Assembly (NCBI GenBank): GCA_012515235.1
Contig: JAAYYU010000231.1
Coordinates: 1 to 41,214 of the forward strand
Reading direction: 5' to 3'
Length of the DNA stretch: 41,214 nucleotides
Source of the DNA: Candidatus Anammoximicrobium sp.
Lineage (GTDB): Bacteria; Planctomycetota; Planctomycetia; Pirellulales; Pirellulaceae
Position numbers and translations under genes: made by a program. The number at the start of each line of letters is the position of its first letter. Position 1 is the first letter of the stretch. Positions 8,443 through 16,952 of the stretch are shown here, one piece after another. The notes under the pieces were generated by a model. The model made no database searches. It was not told the origin of the DNA and was given only the letters and a program-made list of their open reading frames with translations.

Positions 8443-11400
8443 TACCAGTCCTTTTCCACGGAGTCCTGTGTGAGTCGCTGTCGGTTTTCCCGGTCGCGCC
8501 GGCGTTGGGCCTCGCGATCGCGTACGGCCTGCAACGCCCGCGCCGGATCGGTGCCCTGCGTCTGCTCGTCTTGCTGAGGTTGCTGCTCCTCCTGGCCCTG
8601 GTTCTCCTGTTGTTGGTCTGGCTGGTCTTGCTGTTCGGGTTGGGGCGGATGGAGCAGCGCCAGGGCCTCGACGAGTTTCTGCAGCGCCTCGTCCTGGCTC
8701 TTTCGCGCGGTTCCGAAGGCCGCTTTCTCGGCACCCAGCTGTTTGCCAGCCTCCTGCATTGCGGCACCGCCGTCCGCGACCAGCTTGGCCGCCTCGGCCA
8801 GTTGCTGAGCGGCCTTCTGGAATTGTTCCAACTGTTGCGGGTCGGTCGGCGGCTGACCGGCCGCCTGATCCGGCCGCTGTTGGGCCAGGCCGTCCAACGC
8901 CTCGGCAATCTCTTTCGCGAGGGCGCGCAGTTGCTGCTGGCGCAGCGCGAGCGGCCCCGCGGCCTTTGCGATCTCGTCGTCCTTCTTCAGGGCGGCGGCT
9001 TGTTCCGTTTCATCGTTCAGTTGAGCTTGCCGTTGGGCCGTCTCGCGCAGGTGCTCGATGATCGAGAAGAACAGCCGCCGCAGCGATTGCAGTTGTTCGA
9101 GCGCCCGCGAAACGTGTTCGCGTGACTCGTCGAGCGGCGTTTTGCGGGGTTCCTTCGCCGCCTTTTCTGCCGCTGGCTGCGGCGGCTCCCTTCCCGGCGG
9201 TTCCTTTGCCGGCGGCTCCTTTGCCGCCGGTTCTTTTGCCGCCGTTTCTTTTGCCGGCGTTTCTTTTGCCGGCGGCTGCGGCGGCTTGTCGGCGGGATCG
9301 GGCTTTTCCGTCTCGCTCTGGGCGGGCGATTGGGGGGCAGCCTCTGCGGCGGACGATTTCGCCAGCGAGTCCGCCGCCGCGTTCATTTCCCGGCGAGCGG
9401 CATCGAGCAGCGGTTGGGCCAGTTCCAGTTGCTGCCGCTCGGCGGCCGCCTGCTGCTTGGCCGGGTCGGCCGGTTTCGGTTTGGTTTTTGCGTCGTCTGG
9501 GGCGGCCGCCGGTTTCGGCAGCGCTGCGAGACCTTCATCGATCAGTCGGGCAATTCGCTGGCTGCGATCCAGGTTGTCCTGTTGCAGTTGTTGCGCGGCA
9601 GAAATGTTCGCGGCATGGGATGCCGGCGGCGGCTCGGCTTTCGGTTTTTCCGTGTCGTCCTTTGCATCTTGGGCGTCGGGGGGAATTGGAGCCGGCAACA
9701 ACTCCTGAATCTGCTGCTGGCGCGCATACGCCAGTTCGATCAGGCCGCGGAGGTCCAGGAATCGCTCCCGCGCGTCGCGAAGGGCGACGATGCCTTCCCG
9801 TTGCCGCTGCGCGGCTTGCTCGAACACAAGGCCCGGCGGGTCTGCCAGGCCGGGCTTGGGATCGCTGGCGAGCGTTTCTCCGGCGGCCTCAAACGCCGCC
9901 TGGCCGGCTGTCAAGAACGGCATCGCCTCGCGGACCATCGTCAGCAGTCGCTCGGTCTGTGCGTGCTGCTGTTGTTGTTCGTCGGTCGGCGGGCCGGCCG
10001 GACGCGATTTGCGTTCGTCCAATCCGGCCTGCAGTCGCGCGGTCAGTTCGTTGGTCCGCTCGGTGAGGGACGACTGGCTTTCCTGCAGGTACTCGCGAGT
10101 CAGCCACGCGGGCGGTTCTCGGAGCGTGTCGGCCGGTCCCGCCACGGGCGTTTCGGCCGCGCTGTCCGCGGCGGCTTTGAGCGCCGTCAGTTGGGCCAGC
10201 GGCAGGGCGTCGGCCAGGATCATGTCCAGGACTTCGACGGGGCCGCGGAGTTGATCTCGAGCCCGATTCAAGTCGCTCAAGGCCACGGCCGCACGCCGAA
10301 AGGAGCGATCGGCCTGCCGCCGCCGCATCTGGCTGCGGGCCTGCCCCAAACGCTGGTTGGCCTGATTGACGTACTGCAACACGTTGTTCAGCTGGGCGGC
10401 GCGCACCTTGTCTGGCGGCGTCTGTTCGTCGTCTTTTTTGGCTTTCAGGGCGTCGAGTTCTTCCTGCGCCGACCTGGTGACGGCCTGACTGTCGGCGAGG
10501 ATCTTCTGCTGTTGGACCGCCAGTTGGCGGAAATCGGAGCGGAACTGATCAGCCGCGTGCGGATCCTCCTGGGCCGACACGCGTTGGACGACGCTCCGCG
10601 CCGCGGCGACCAGGCGGCGTTGGGCTTCGATCACGGCTTCCAAACGTTGCGTCAAGTCGCCGTCACCGGCCTTGGCCAGCGAGTCGGCAAGTTCCAGGAT
10701 CCGCCGCTGGACGACTTCCAGGTTGTGGCGCGCGTCCTCGCTGGCCGGCCGCAGGCGCACGGCGTCGCGGAACCAGTCGGCGGCCCGGCGCAGGTGCTGC
10801 AGCGCCTCGTCGGGCTTTTCGGCCAGCGCGGCAGCGGCACGCTGCACTTCGACCCAGCCCAGGTTGTACGTGGATCGAAAACGAACTTCGCCGTCCGTGC
10901 CGGCTTCGCGCCGCGCTTCGGTCAGTAGCCGCTCGGCCCGGTCAGCGTCCTGGGTCAGGTGGTCCAGGGCTTCGTTGTACGCGTCCCGCGGCGGGCGGGA
11001 GGGATCATCCGCAGTCTTTCGTTCCGACGGCGGCTTCACGGCGGGCGTCGTTTTTGGGGCGCCGTCGGCGGGGACCGCGGCCGGTTCGTCGCCGCTGGGG
11101 TTCTGTTGCGCCGCAGTCGGATCGGCGGCGAGGATGGAGAGCAGGGGAACGAGTGCGTGCAGCAGCCCGGCTTTCGGGAAACGCCGCGCGTCGGGTGCTG
11201 TCCGCAATTCGGACCGGACCGAACCGCTGCTGACGACGATCGAGGCGATCAGCAGCAGCAAGCCGGCGAGCACGGCCCACTGGAAGCCTTCGCGCCGGAC
11301 GGCCTGCCCGCGACCGTCCAGGTGGCCGCGAACCAGCGGCGCGATGTGGGCCTCGTAGATCGACTTCAAGTCCAACGCTCCCGTCCCGGCGGGAACGTAA

Positions 11401-12224
11401 GCGCCCTCGGTGGCCAAGGCCATTTCCCGCAGCGTCTCTCCGTCCAACCGCGTCCGGACGGGCTTTCCGTCGCTGTCCAGCACGGTGGTGCGGGCCCCTG
11501 TCTGAGGGTCCGTGACATGGATCTCGCTGCCCGCTTCGTCGCCAAAGCCGATGGCCAGGATCTTCACGCCGCGTTCGGCCGCCGCCTTGGCCGCGTCGAG
11601 CGGATGCGAGTCGTGGTCTTCGCCGTCGGTGATCAGGACGATCATGCGCGAGATGTCCGATTCGGTGCGAAAGCTGTCCAACGCCTTGCGGATCGGTTCC
11701 TCAAGCCGCGTGCCGCCGCGGCCCACACTGGTCGGACCGGCTCCGTCCAGGATCAGCCGGAAAAATCCAAAATCCGGCGTCAGCGGACACAGCACGGCGG
11801 CCCGACCGGCGAAGGCAATCAGACCAATCTGGTCGCCCTCCAGGTACGACAACAGATCGGTGACTTCCGCTTTCGCCCGCTGCAGCCGGTTCGGAGCCGT
11901 GTCCTCGGCCAGCATCGACTTGCTGACGTCCAGACAGACCATGATCTGGGCCCCGACGCGGGGCAACTCGCGGTAGGTCAGTCCCCACTGGGGCCTCATC
12001 AACGCCACAACCAAGGCGACACCGGCGAATCCGAAACAGCCGAGGCTCAGCCACCGCCGCGTCCGGGAAGGACGGTGAACCAGCCGCAGCTGCATGGTCG
12101 AGGACAGGAAGCGGGACAGCACGTCGGTCCGACGCCAGTCCAGCCAGAACAGCAACGCCGTGACCCCGGCGACCAGCCAGAGGGCGTGCGACCAGTTCGG
12201 ATTGGCGAATTGAAAATCGGACAT
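8442..12224 (-). CDS. Giant BatB-BatC fusion: VWA domain, TPR, long Gln/Pro/Lys-rich coiled coil
   Basis: The 1260-aa protein begins as a normal BatB: two N-terminal membrane segments, then a von Willebrand A domain with the metal site DVSKS near residue 98 and ITDGEDHDSHP, then a transmembrane helix near 312-335. A further hydrophobic stretch near 355 ending in ADPTAAQQ looks like the former signal peptide of a separate BatC. Next come TPR helices (about 413-520, NLGWVEVQRAA). More than 700 residues of charged, Gln-rich helical sequence follow. Residues of about 985-1014 are six tandem pentapeptides related to AKEPP. The end is Gln-rich. It sits between batA and batD in the cluster, and 193 nt separate it from batA. 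Whether it is cleaved into two proteins cannot be seen. Confidence 0.87.
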   Translation of the reverse strand: MSDFQFANPNWSHALWLVAGVTALLFWLDWRRTDVLSRFLSSTMQLRLVHRPSRTRRWLSLGCFGFAGVALVVALMRPQWGLTYRELPRVGAQIMVCLDVSKSMLAEDTAPNRLQRAKAEVTDLLSYLEGDQIGLIAFAGRAAVLCPLTPDFGFFRLILDGAGPTSVGRGGTRLEEPIRKALDSFRTESDISRMIVLITDGEDHDSHPLDAAKAAAERGVKILAIGFGDEAGSEIHVTDPQTGARTTVLDSDGKPVRTRLDGETLREMALATEGAYVPAGTGALDLKSIYEAHIAPLVRGHLDGRGQAVRREGFQWAVLAGLLLLIASIVVSSGSVRSELRTAPDARRFPKAGLLHALVPLLSILAADPTAAQQNPSGDEPAAVPADGAPKTTPAVKPPSERKTADDPSRPPRDAYNEALDHLTQDADRAERLLTEARREAGTDGEVRFRSTYNLGWVEVQRAAAALAEKPDEALQHLRRAADWFRDAVRLRPASEDARHNLEVVQRRILELADSLAKAGDGDLTQRLEAVIEAQRRLVAAARSVVQRVSAQEDPHAADQFRSDFRQLAVQQQKILADSQAVTRSAQEELDALKAKKDDEQTPPDKVRAAQLNNVLQYVNQANQRLGQARSQMRRRQADRSFRRAAVALSDLNRARDQLRGPVEVLDMILADALPLAQLTALKAAADSAAETPVAGPADTLREPPAWLTREYLQESQSSLTERTNELTARLQAGLDERKSRPAGPPTDEQQQQHAQTERLLTMVREAMPFLTAGQAAFEAAGETLASDPKPGLADPPGLVFEQAAQRQREGIVALRDARERFLDLRGLIELAYARQQQIQELLPAPIPPDAQDAKDDTEKPKAEPPPASHAANISAAQQLQQDNLDRSQRIARLIDEGLAALPKPAAAPDDAKTKPKPADPAKQQAAAERQQLELAQPLLDAARREMNAAADSLAKSSAAEAAPQSPAQSETEKPDPADKPPQPPAKETPAKETAAKEPAAKEPPAKEPPGREPPQPAAEKAAKEPRKTPLDESREHVSRALEQLQSLRRLFFSIIEHLRETAQRQAQLNDETEQAAALKKDDEIAKAAGPLALRQQQLRALAKEIAEALDGLAQQRPDQAAGQPPTDPQQLEQFQKAAQQLAEAAKLVADGGAAMQEAGKQLGAEKAAFGTARKSQDEALQKLVEALALLHPPQPEQQDQPDQQQENQGQEEQQPQQDEQTQGTDPARALQAVRDREAQRRRDRENRQRLTQDSVEKDW
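9181..9270. repeat. Six-copy 15-nt in-frame tandem repeat in the batB-batC fusion
   Basis: Six 15-nt units (such as GGCGGTTCCTTTGCC at 9196-9210) lie in tandem without gaps. Each encodes one pentapeptide of the type AKEPP or AKETP on the minus strand. Copies differ at a few positions. The unit length keeps the frame, so copy-number change would only lengthen or shorten a probable periplasmic spacer. Confidence 0.85.
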
Positions 12225-12417
12225 GGCTTGGATTACATCGTGGCGCTAGGCGGCAAGGGGGATACGGCTGGACGAGTACCTGGGCGAGCCGGCGTCCAAG
12301 GACGCAGAAAGCCTGCTCTCGCTTGACGACGCGAGGGACTCGGACACGCAAGTCTCCCCCGTGCCAGCCCTTCTCTCTGAGGCCCTCCAATTCACTACTC
12401 TCACGGACTCCTCCTGC

Positions 12418-13485
12418 TCACGGCAGTTTCCTGAACACGCTCCCACCGGCCACCGCTGCCACGGCCATCAGGCTCAGGCCGGCGATGACCAACGGCACGT
12501 AATGTTCGGTGTATTGCAGGTATCGGACCTCCGTCACTTCGGTCCGTTCCAGCCGGTCGATCTCCGCGTAGATCTCGCACAGTCCGTCCCGATCCGTGGC
12601 GCGGAAATAGCGGCCGCCCGTCTTGTCGGCAATGGCTTTCAGGGTTTCTTCGTCGATTTCCACGAGCGTCGGCTCCAGCACTTGCCGCCCCGAAAAGGGA
12701 TCGATCGTGGGAAACGGCGCCAGGCCGTCGGTGCCGGCACCGATGCTGTAGACCTTGACGTTCTGGGACGCGGCCAGTTCGGCGGCCCGCGGCGGATCGA
12801 TGGCTCCCGTATTGTTGACGCCGTCGGTCAGCAGGATCACGACCTTGGACTTGGCCTGGCTCTGGCGCAACCGCTCGACCGCCAAGGCCAAGCCATCGCC
12901 GATCGCCGTGCCGTCCTCGTCGCGAGTCCGCACGATCTCCAGGTCTTCGACCATCGAAACCAAGCTGCCGTGGTCCAGCGTCAGGGGACAAAGGCTGTCG
13001 GCATAGCCGGCAAAGGCAACCAGCCCGATCATGTCGTCCGGGCGGCCCGCCGTGTTGGACCCCGGAGAACTCCGGCGGGTCAGCAATCCCGGACCTTTGT
13101 CCAAGCTGCCCAGCACGAACTGGCGAAAAACGTCCTTGACCACCGCCAGGCGATCCACGCTCAAATCGTCCTTGACCAAATCGCGGGCGTTCATCGAGCC
13201 CGAACGGTCGACGACCATCATGATCGCGATGCCTTCGCGGCTGACCTTGGTCTGGGCATCCGGCGTCCGCGGACCCGCGAGCGCTACGGCCAGACAGACG
13301 ACGGCCAGCGCCGTCAGAACGGCCGGCAGACGAACCAGCCGTACTCGCCAGGACTTCGGCGAGCGGTCTGGAATGCCCAGCGACGAATACCGGACCGCCG
13401 ACGCCGGTCGCGACGCCACGACCAAGATCAAGGGCGCGAGCAAGGCAATCGCCAGCAGCAGGGGGTCCCGAAATTCGCAGTTCAT
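12418..13485 (-). CDS. batA: BatA-like VWA-domain membrane protein
   Basis: The 355-aa protein has two N-terminal membrane segments (LLLAIALLAPLILVVAS and LPAVLTALAVVCLAVALAG). A VWA domain follows with an intact metal-ion site DRSGS near residues 93-97, a threonine loop GTAIGDGLALAVERL and LLTDGVNNTG. A C-terminal helix (YVPLVIAGLSLMAVAAVAGG) anchors it. Its length and layout match BatA, the partner of BatB and BatD. It lies 125 nt after the BatD-like gene. The 193 nt between it and batB-batC hold no evident gene or strong hairpin. Confidence 0.92.
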   Translation of the reverse strand: MNCEFRDPLLLAIALLAPLILVVASRPASAVRYSSLGIPDRSPKSWRVRLVRLPAVLTALAVVCLAVALAGPRTPDAQTKVSREGIAIMMVVDRSGSMNARDLVKDDLSVDRLAVVKDVFRQFVLGSLDKGPGLLTRRSSPGSNTAGRPDDMIGLVAFAGYADSLCPLTLDHGSLVSMVEDLEIVRTRDEDGTAIGDGLALAVERLRQSQAKSKVVILLTDGVNNTGAIDPPRAAELAASQNVKVYSIGAGTDGLAPFPTIDPFSGRQVLEPTLVEIDEETLKAIADKTGGRYFRATDRDGLCEIYAEIDRLERTEVTEVRYLQYTEHYVPLVIAGLSLMAVAAVAGGSVFRKLP

Positions 13486-13555
13486 ATCGTTGTTCGACGT
13501 TTGCTGTCCAGTTGTTGATCGTTGGTCACCGGATCACGCATTGTGCAGCCCCGAC

Positions 13556-13597
13556 CGCTCGTCGCTCATCGCTCATCGCTCATCGCTTCTCATCGCT
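13556..13597. repeat. Heptanucleotide tandem repeat upstream of batA
   Basis: Reading the plus strand from 13556: CGCTCGT, three exact CGCTCAT units (13563-13583), then CGCTTCT and CATCGCT. On the transcribed minus strand the unit contains ATGAGCG. It occupies the 125-nt spacer between the BatD-like gene and batA, about 70 nt upstream of the batA start. It may be a slippage product or a spacer element. Confidence 0.7.
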
Positions 13598-13610
13598 TCC
13601 CGATCGTTGT

Positions 13611-14753
13611 TCACGACTGACCGCTCTCCTCCACCAGCGGGGCGTTTTCTTGTGTTTCGTCGATGAATCGGCGAGCCGCGTCGAGCGAGTGTTCGATATC
13701 GTTGCTGGTAGGCTGGATGCCGGCGAACTTGACCAGGTCCGCTTGTCGCAGAAAGTCGCGCAGCAAGGCCTGATGGTCGCGCGACAGGTCGGGCGACTGG
13801 CCCACGGAAGCCAGGAATTCTTCGGTTGTCAATTCGGGGGCTCGCAGCTCGAAACGGTCCTCCAAATACCTTCGCACGATGCCGGACAGTTCTACGTAGA
13901 ACGCGTCGATTTGTTCGGCCGCAGGGCGCGGCTTGGCCAACAGCCGGTCCAGCCGCCAACGGGCGATCTCGTAAGCGCTGCGTCGGCGCGCCCGTCGCCG
14001 CCAGGCGATGAATGCCCGCGCGGCAAAGGGACTGGCCAGCGCCAACACCACGAGGGTCGCGATCCCCCACGGCCACTTGGCGCGCGGCGGCGGCTGAAGC
14101 GGGGCGAGCCGCCCCAGCGGCGGCTTCAAATCCGCCTGGGCGTTTTGGGGGATCACCGATTGGACCTCGAACTCGAGCCGCTCCGTCAGCAACTCGTATG
14201 CGTCCAAGCCCTCCGGGGCCGGACGCTGGCCCTCGCGCCGGTCGATGTATTCGAGCAGGATCGGCGGAATCGCCTGAGCGCCCGACGCGGGCGGCTGCAG
14301 CCGATACCGCTGGACGGCCACCGTCCGCCCCTGGTCGTCGATCGATTCGCGCGGCACGAAATCAATGATCGAGAAGCGTTCCAAGGCCTCACCGAACTCC
14401 GGCATCAGAAGTTCCACGCCTTTTTCGGCAACCGCGGTGACGGTCAGCGTCACGGGATCGCCGATCAGCGGCTTGACGGGTTCGAGCTTGACCGTCGCCG
14501 TGACGGGTCCCGAGGTGAAGGTCTTCTCCAGCGCCGGTTGCGGTTCTGCCGCCCACACGGCCGCCGTCGCCAGGAACGCGAGGGCCGGACCGACGAAATG
14601 CAAAGCACCTAAGATGAAACAAATCCAAACCGTCACAGACCAAGATCCAAGACACCGAGCGGCGAACGACTGCATTTCGCTCATTTGGATTCTGGGTTTG
14701 GAGCTTGTTGCGGATTTCGGCCTTCGAAATCCGGATTTCGCCGCTCGCCTCAT
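13611..14753 (-). CDS. BatD-like membrane protein with beta domain and C-terminal helical domain
   Basis: From ATG 14753 the product is 380 aa. That start overlaps the DUF58 stop as ATGA and has GGAGG about 9 nt upstream. An ATG at 14684 (357 aa) is an alternative that would give a shorter signal peptide. A hydrophobic segment ends at VWAAEP. Then comes an Ig-like BatD-type domain (LEPVKPLIGDPVTLTVTAVA). A transmembrane helix near WPWGIATLVVLALAS separates it from a cytoplasmic helical tail with RRYLEDRFELRAPELTTEEF, a segment common in DUF4381-type proteins of MoxR clusters. It is therefore the second BatD-like protein in this cluster, and it is likely coupled in translation to DUF58. Confidence 0.82.
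   Translation of the reverse strand: MRRAAKSGFRRPKSATSSKPRIQMSEMQSFAARCLGSWSVTVWICFILGALHFVGPALAFLATAAVWAAEPQPALEKTFTSGPVTATVKLEPVKPLIGDPVTLTVTAVAEKGVELLMPEFGEALERFSIIDFVPRESIDDQGRTVAVQRYRLQPPASGAQAIPPILLEYIDRREGQRPAPEGLDAYELLTERLEFEVQSVIPQNAQADLKPPLGRLAPLQPPPRAKWPWGIATLVVLALASPFAARAFIAWRRRARRRSAYEIARWRLDRLLAKPRPAAEQIDAFYVELSGIVRRYLEDRFELRAPELTTEEFLASVGQSPDLSRDHQALLRDFLRQADLVKFAGIQPTSNDIEHSLDAARRFIDETQENAPLVEESGQS
14711..14733. repeat. Perfect 9-bp hairpin at the DUF58/BatD-like junction
   Basis: CGGATTTCG-N5-CGAAATCCG has perfect arms and lies 17-39 nt after the DUF58 stop. If the ATGA start of the next gene is used, it falls within its first codons. It could be an mRNA structure tuning coupled translation, or an intergenic repeat if the later start is correct. 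Confidence 0.55.
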
Positions 14754-15766
14754 CGCCTCATCCTCCGCTCCCGCATCCGAAAGAAGCGGACCAGGGGGTC
14801 CACGACGGACCCCGCAACATCGATCTGGATGAAGTCGATGTCCGAGGCTCGAAACGCATGCTTCAACTTTTCCACCCGCTCTTGGGCCAGTCGCGCCAGT
14901 TGGCGGCGGAAGGCCGACGAGCCGGTGTCGTACGCCGCCAGCTTGCCCGTCTCCGCGTCGGCCAGGCTGAGCAGGCCGACGTTCGGAATTTCCAGTTCCC
15001 GCGGATCGGTCATCAGCACGGCAATCACGTCGTGCTTCCGGTTGGCGATCTGCATCGCGGGCAGGAAGCCCTCGTCCCAGAAATCGCTGACCACAAAACA
15101 GACCGCCTTCCGGGTCATGACGGACATCAGGAATTCCATCGCGCCGGCGAGATTGGTCGCTTGCCGCCCGGTCCGCCACCACGCCCGGCGACGGCCCAAC
15201 GGCAGCCAGCGGCAAAGACGGGATTCGGGTTTCCGGGACGGGGCGGACGGCCCGCTTGCCGGCGCGGCAGGCTTTCTCCGCGCCAGCTCCTCCGGCGTCA
15301 CGCCGCTTCCGTGCGCCAGGACCTCGCGCACGACCCGGAGCGAATGCTTCTGGCCCTTCCGCGCCGGAATGTACTGCTCGATCCCGCCGTGAAACAGGGT
15401 CAACCCGACCTTGTCGTCGTTGCGTGTCGCGGAGAACGCCAGCAGCGCGCACAGTTCGGCGGTCGCTTCGCGTTTGGAACGTCCGGCCGATCCGAAGTCC
15501 TGCGATGCCGAGACGTCGGCCATCAGCATCAACGTCAGCTGCCGCTCCTCGACGTACCGTTTGACATACGGCTGGCCCACGCGGGCCGTCACGTTCCAGT
15601 CGATGGTCCGCACGTCGTCGCCCGGGAGATACGGCCGCACCTCGTCGAACTCGATGCCGCGGCCCTTGAACACGGATACGTACTGGCCCGCCAGCACGTC
15701 GGCCACCTGGCGGCCGGTGTGGATCTGAATCTCGCGAACTCGTTGAATGACTTCTCTGGCCAGCAT
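14750..15766 (-). CDS. DUF58 family protein
   Basis: The 338-aa protein opens with LAREVIQRVREIQIHTGRQV and the DUF58 signature FDEVRPYLPGDDVRTIDWN. A degenerate VWA-like fold with DVSAS follows, suggesting metal-dependent adhesion. An extra stretch of about 40 Pro/Ala/Arg-rich residues (roughly 175-215) interrupts the usual fold before TNLAGAMEFL. DUF58 proteins are nearly always encoded next to MoxR ATPases, as here (25 nt after moxR). The function is not established; a role in assembling or activating VWA-protein complexes is inferred. The last bases overlap the start of the BatD-like gene. Confidence 0.92.
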   Translation of the reverse strand: MLAREVIQRVREIQIHTGRQVADVLAGQYVSVFKGRGIEFDEVRPYLPGDDVRTIDWNVTARVGQPYVKRYVEERQLTLMLMADVSASQDFGSAGRSKREATAELCALLAFSATRNDDKVGLTLFHGGIEQYIPARKGQKHSLRVVREVLAHGSGVTPEELARRKPAAPASGPSAPSRKPESRLCRWLPLGRRRAWWRTGRQATNLAGAMEFLMSVMTRKAVCFVVSDFWDEGFLPAMQIANRKHDVIAVLMTDPRELEIPNVGLLSLADAETGKLAAYDTGSSAFRRQLARLAQERVEKLKHAFRASDIDFIQIDVAGSVVDPLVRFFRMRERRMRR

Positions 15767-15791
15767 GGTTGGTCAAGGCGGGGGCGCGTTG

Positions 15792-16778
15792 TCAGGGTAC
15801 GGGCACGTTGTCCAGGATTCGCCGGATCAGTTCGTCCGCCGTCTTGCCTTCCGCTTCCGCTTCGTACGTCAGGATCACACGGTGGCGGAGCACGTCGGGG
15901 GCCAGCGTCTTGACGTCGTGCGGCGTGACGTAGCCGCGGCCTTGCAGGAAGGCGTGCGCTTTGCCGGCTTTCATCAGGTAGATCGAGGCACGCGGGCTGG
16001 CGCCGATGTCGATCATGCCCTCCAGGCCGCTCACGCCGCTTTCCGCCGGATCGCGCGTGGCGCGAACCAGGTCCACCACGTAGTCGCGCACCTTGTCGTC
16101 CACCCAGATCCGATCGACCACCTGGCGGGCTTCGAGGATATCTTCCGGCGTGGCCACTCGCTGGATCTCCGGGATCGGCTTGCCCCCCGCCATCCGATCG
16201 ACGATCTTGCGTTCCTCGTCGCGCGCGGGGTATTTGACAAGCACCTTCAGCATGAAGCGATCCACCTGCGCCTCGGGCAGCGGGTAGGTGCCCTCCTGCT
16301 CGATCGGATTCTGAGTCGCCAGCACGAGAAACGGTTCCTCGAAACGATAGGTCTCCTTGCCGATCGTCGCCTGGCGCTCCTGCATGGCTTCCAGCAAGGC
16401 GGCCTGAACCTTGGCCGGCGCGCGGTTGATTTCGTCGGCCAGGATCAAGTTGGAGAACACGGGACCCTTCTTGACGCTGTACGTCGCCTCTTTCGGATTG
16501 AAGATCTCCGTGCCCACCACGTCGGCGGGCAGCATGTCGGGCGTGAACTGGATGCGGGAGAAGCCCGTCCGGATCGCCTGGGCCAGACTGCGGACCGCCA
16601 GCGTCTTGGCCAGGCCCGGAACGCCCTCCAGCAACACGTGGCCGCCCGTTAGCAGGCCGATCAGCAGCCGGGAGACCATGCCTTCCTGGCCCACCAGGAC
16701 CTGGCCGACCTCGCTGACCAGTTTTGTGCAGGTTTGGCAATAGCGGGAAATCTGTTCTTCGATCGGTGTGGTGCTCAT
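15792..16778 (-). CDS. moxR: MoxR family AAA+ ATPase
   Basis: The 328-aa protein carries GVPGLAKT (Walker A, near residue 54), LILADEINRAPAK (Walker B) and the sensor region LATQNPIEQEGTYPLPEAQ, with an arginine in the following DRF block. These define MoxR ATPases, chaperone-like machines that remodel or load metals into partners bearing VWA domains. Such partners are encoded downstream (DUF58, BatA, BatB). It is the first gene of the minus-strand cluster. A promoter candidate lies about 85 nt upstream. Confidence 0.96.
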   Translation of the reverse strand: MSTTPIEEQISRYCQTCTKLVSEVGQVLVGQEGMVSRLLIGLLTGGHVLLEGVPGLAKTLAVRSLAQAIRTGFSRIQFTPDMLPADVVGTEIFNPKEATYSVKKGPVFSNLILADEINRAPAKVQAALLEAMQERQATIGKETYRFEEPFLVLATQNPIEQEGTYPLPEAQVDRFMLKVLVKYPARDEERKIVDRMAGGKPIPEIQRVATPEDILEARQVVDRIWVDDKVRDYVVDLVRATRDPAESGVSGLEGMIDIGASPRASIYLMKAGKAHAFLQGRGYVTPHDVKTLAPDVLRHRVILTYEAEAEGKTADELIRRILDNVPVP

Positions 16779-16863
16779 AGTCTTGGAAACTCTGGCTCGA
16801 ACAACAAAGCGGATGGGCGGGACGCCGGAAGGGATTCCGTCGGCCGCTGCGCCACGCCCTCAA

Positions 16864-16893
16864 ATTCTAGCGGAACGGTCAAGAATCGTTCAA
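16864..16893 (-). promoter_or_regulatory. Candidate promoter for the moxR/bat cluster
   Basis: On the minus strand, TTGAAC (16888-16893) and TAGAAT (16864-16869) are separated by 18 nt. Each matches the sigma-70 consensus at five of six positions. The site lies in the 174-nt gap between the EF-hand gene and moxR, in the right orientation. It is predicted by pattern only. Confidence 0.5.
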
Positions 16894-16952
16894 CGGGCCG
16901 CTCGCGGCCGGGAGCAGAGCAGAGGCTGCGGCTTCTCAGAGACGCCGGGACG

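Noticed and set aside
6779..8908. Long minus-strand frame overlapping batD and the batB-batC fusion
   Set aside because: It is out of frame with both recognisable proteins and has an Arg-rich, repeat-like composition with no start signal.
9181..9270. The 15-nt tandem units as a CRISPR-like array
   Set aside because: The units are contiguous without spacers, keep the reading frame and encode pentapeptides.
14754..15776. Extension of the BatD-like gene across the DUF58 region in one continuous frame
   Set aside because: DUF58 clearly occupies another frame there with intact motifs. The continuous frame is only fortuitously open.
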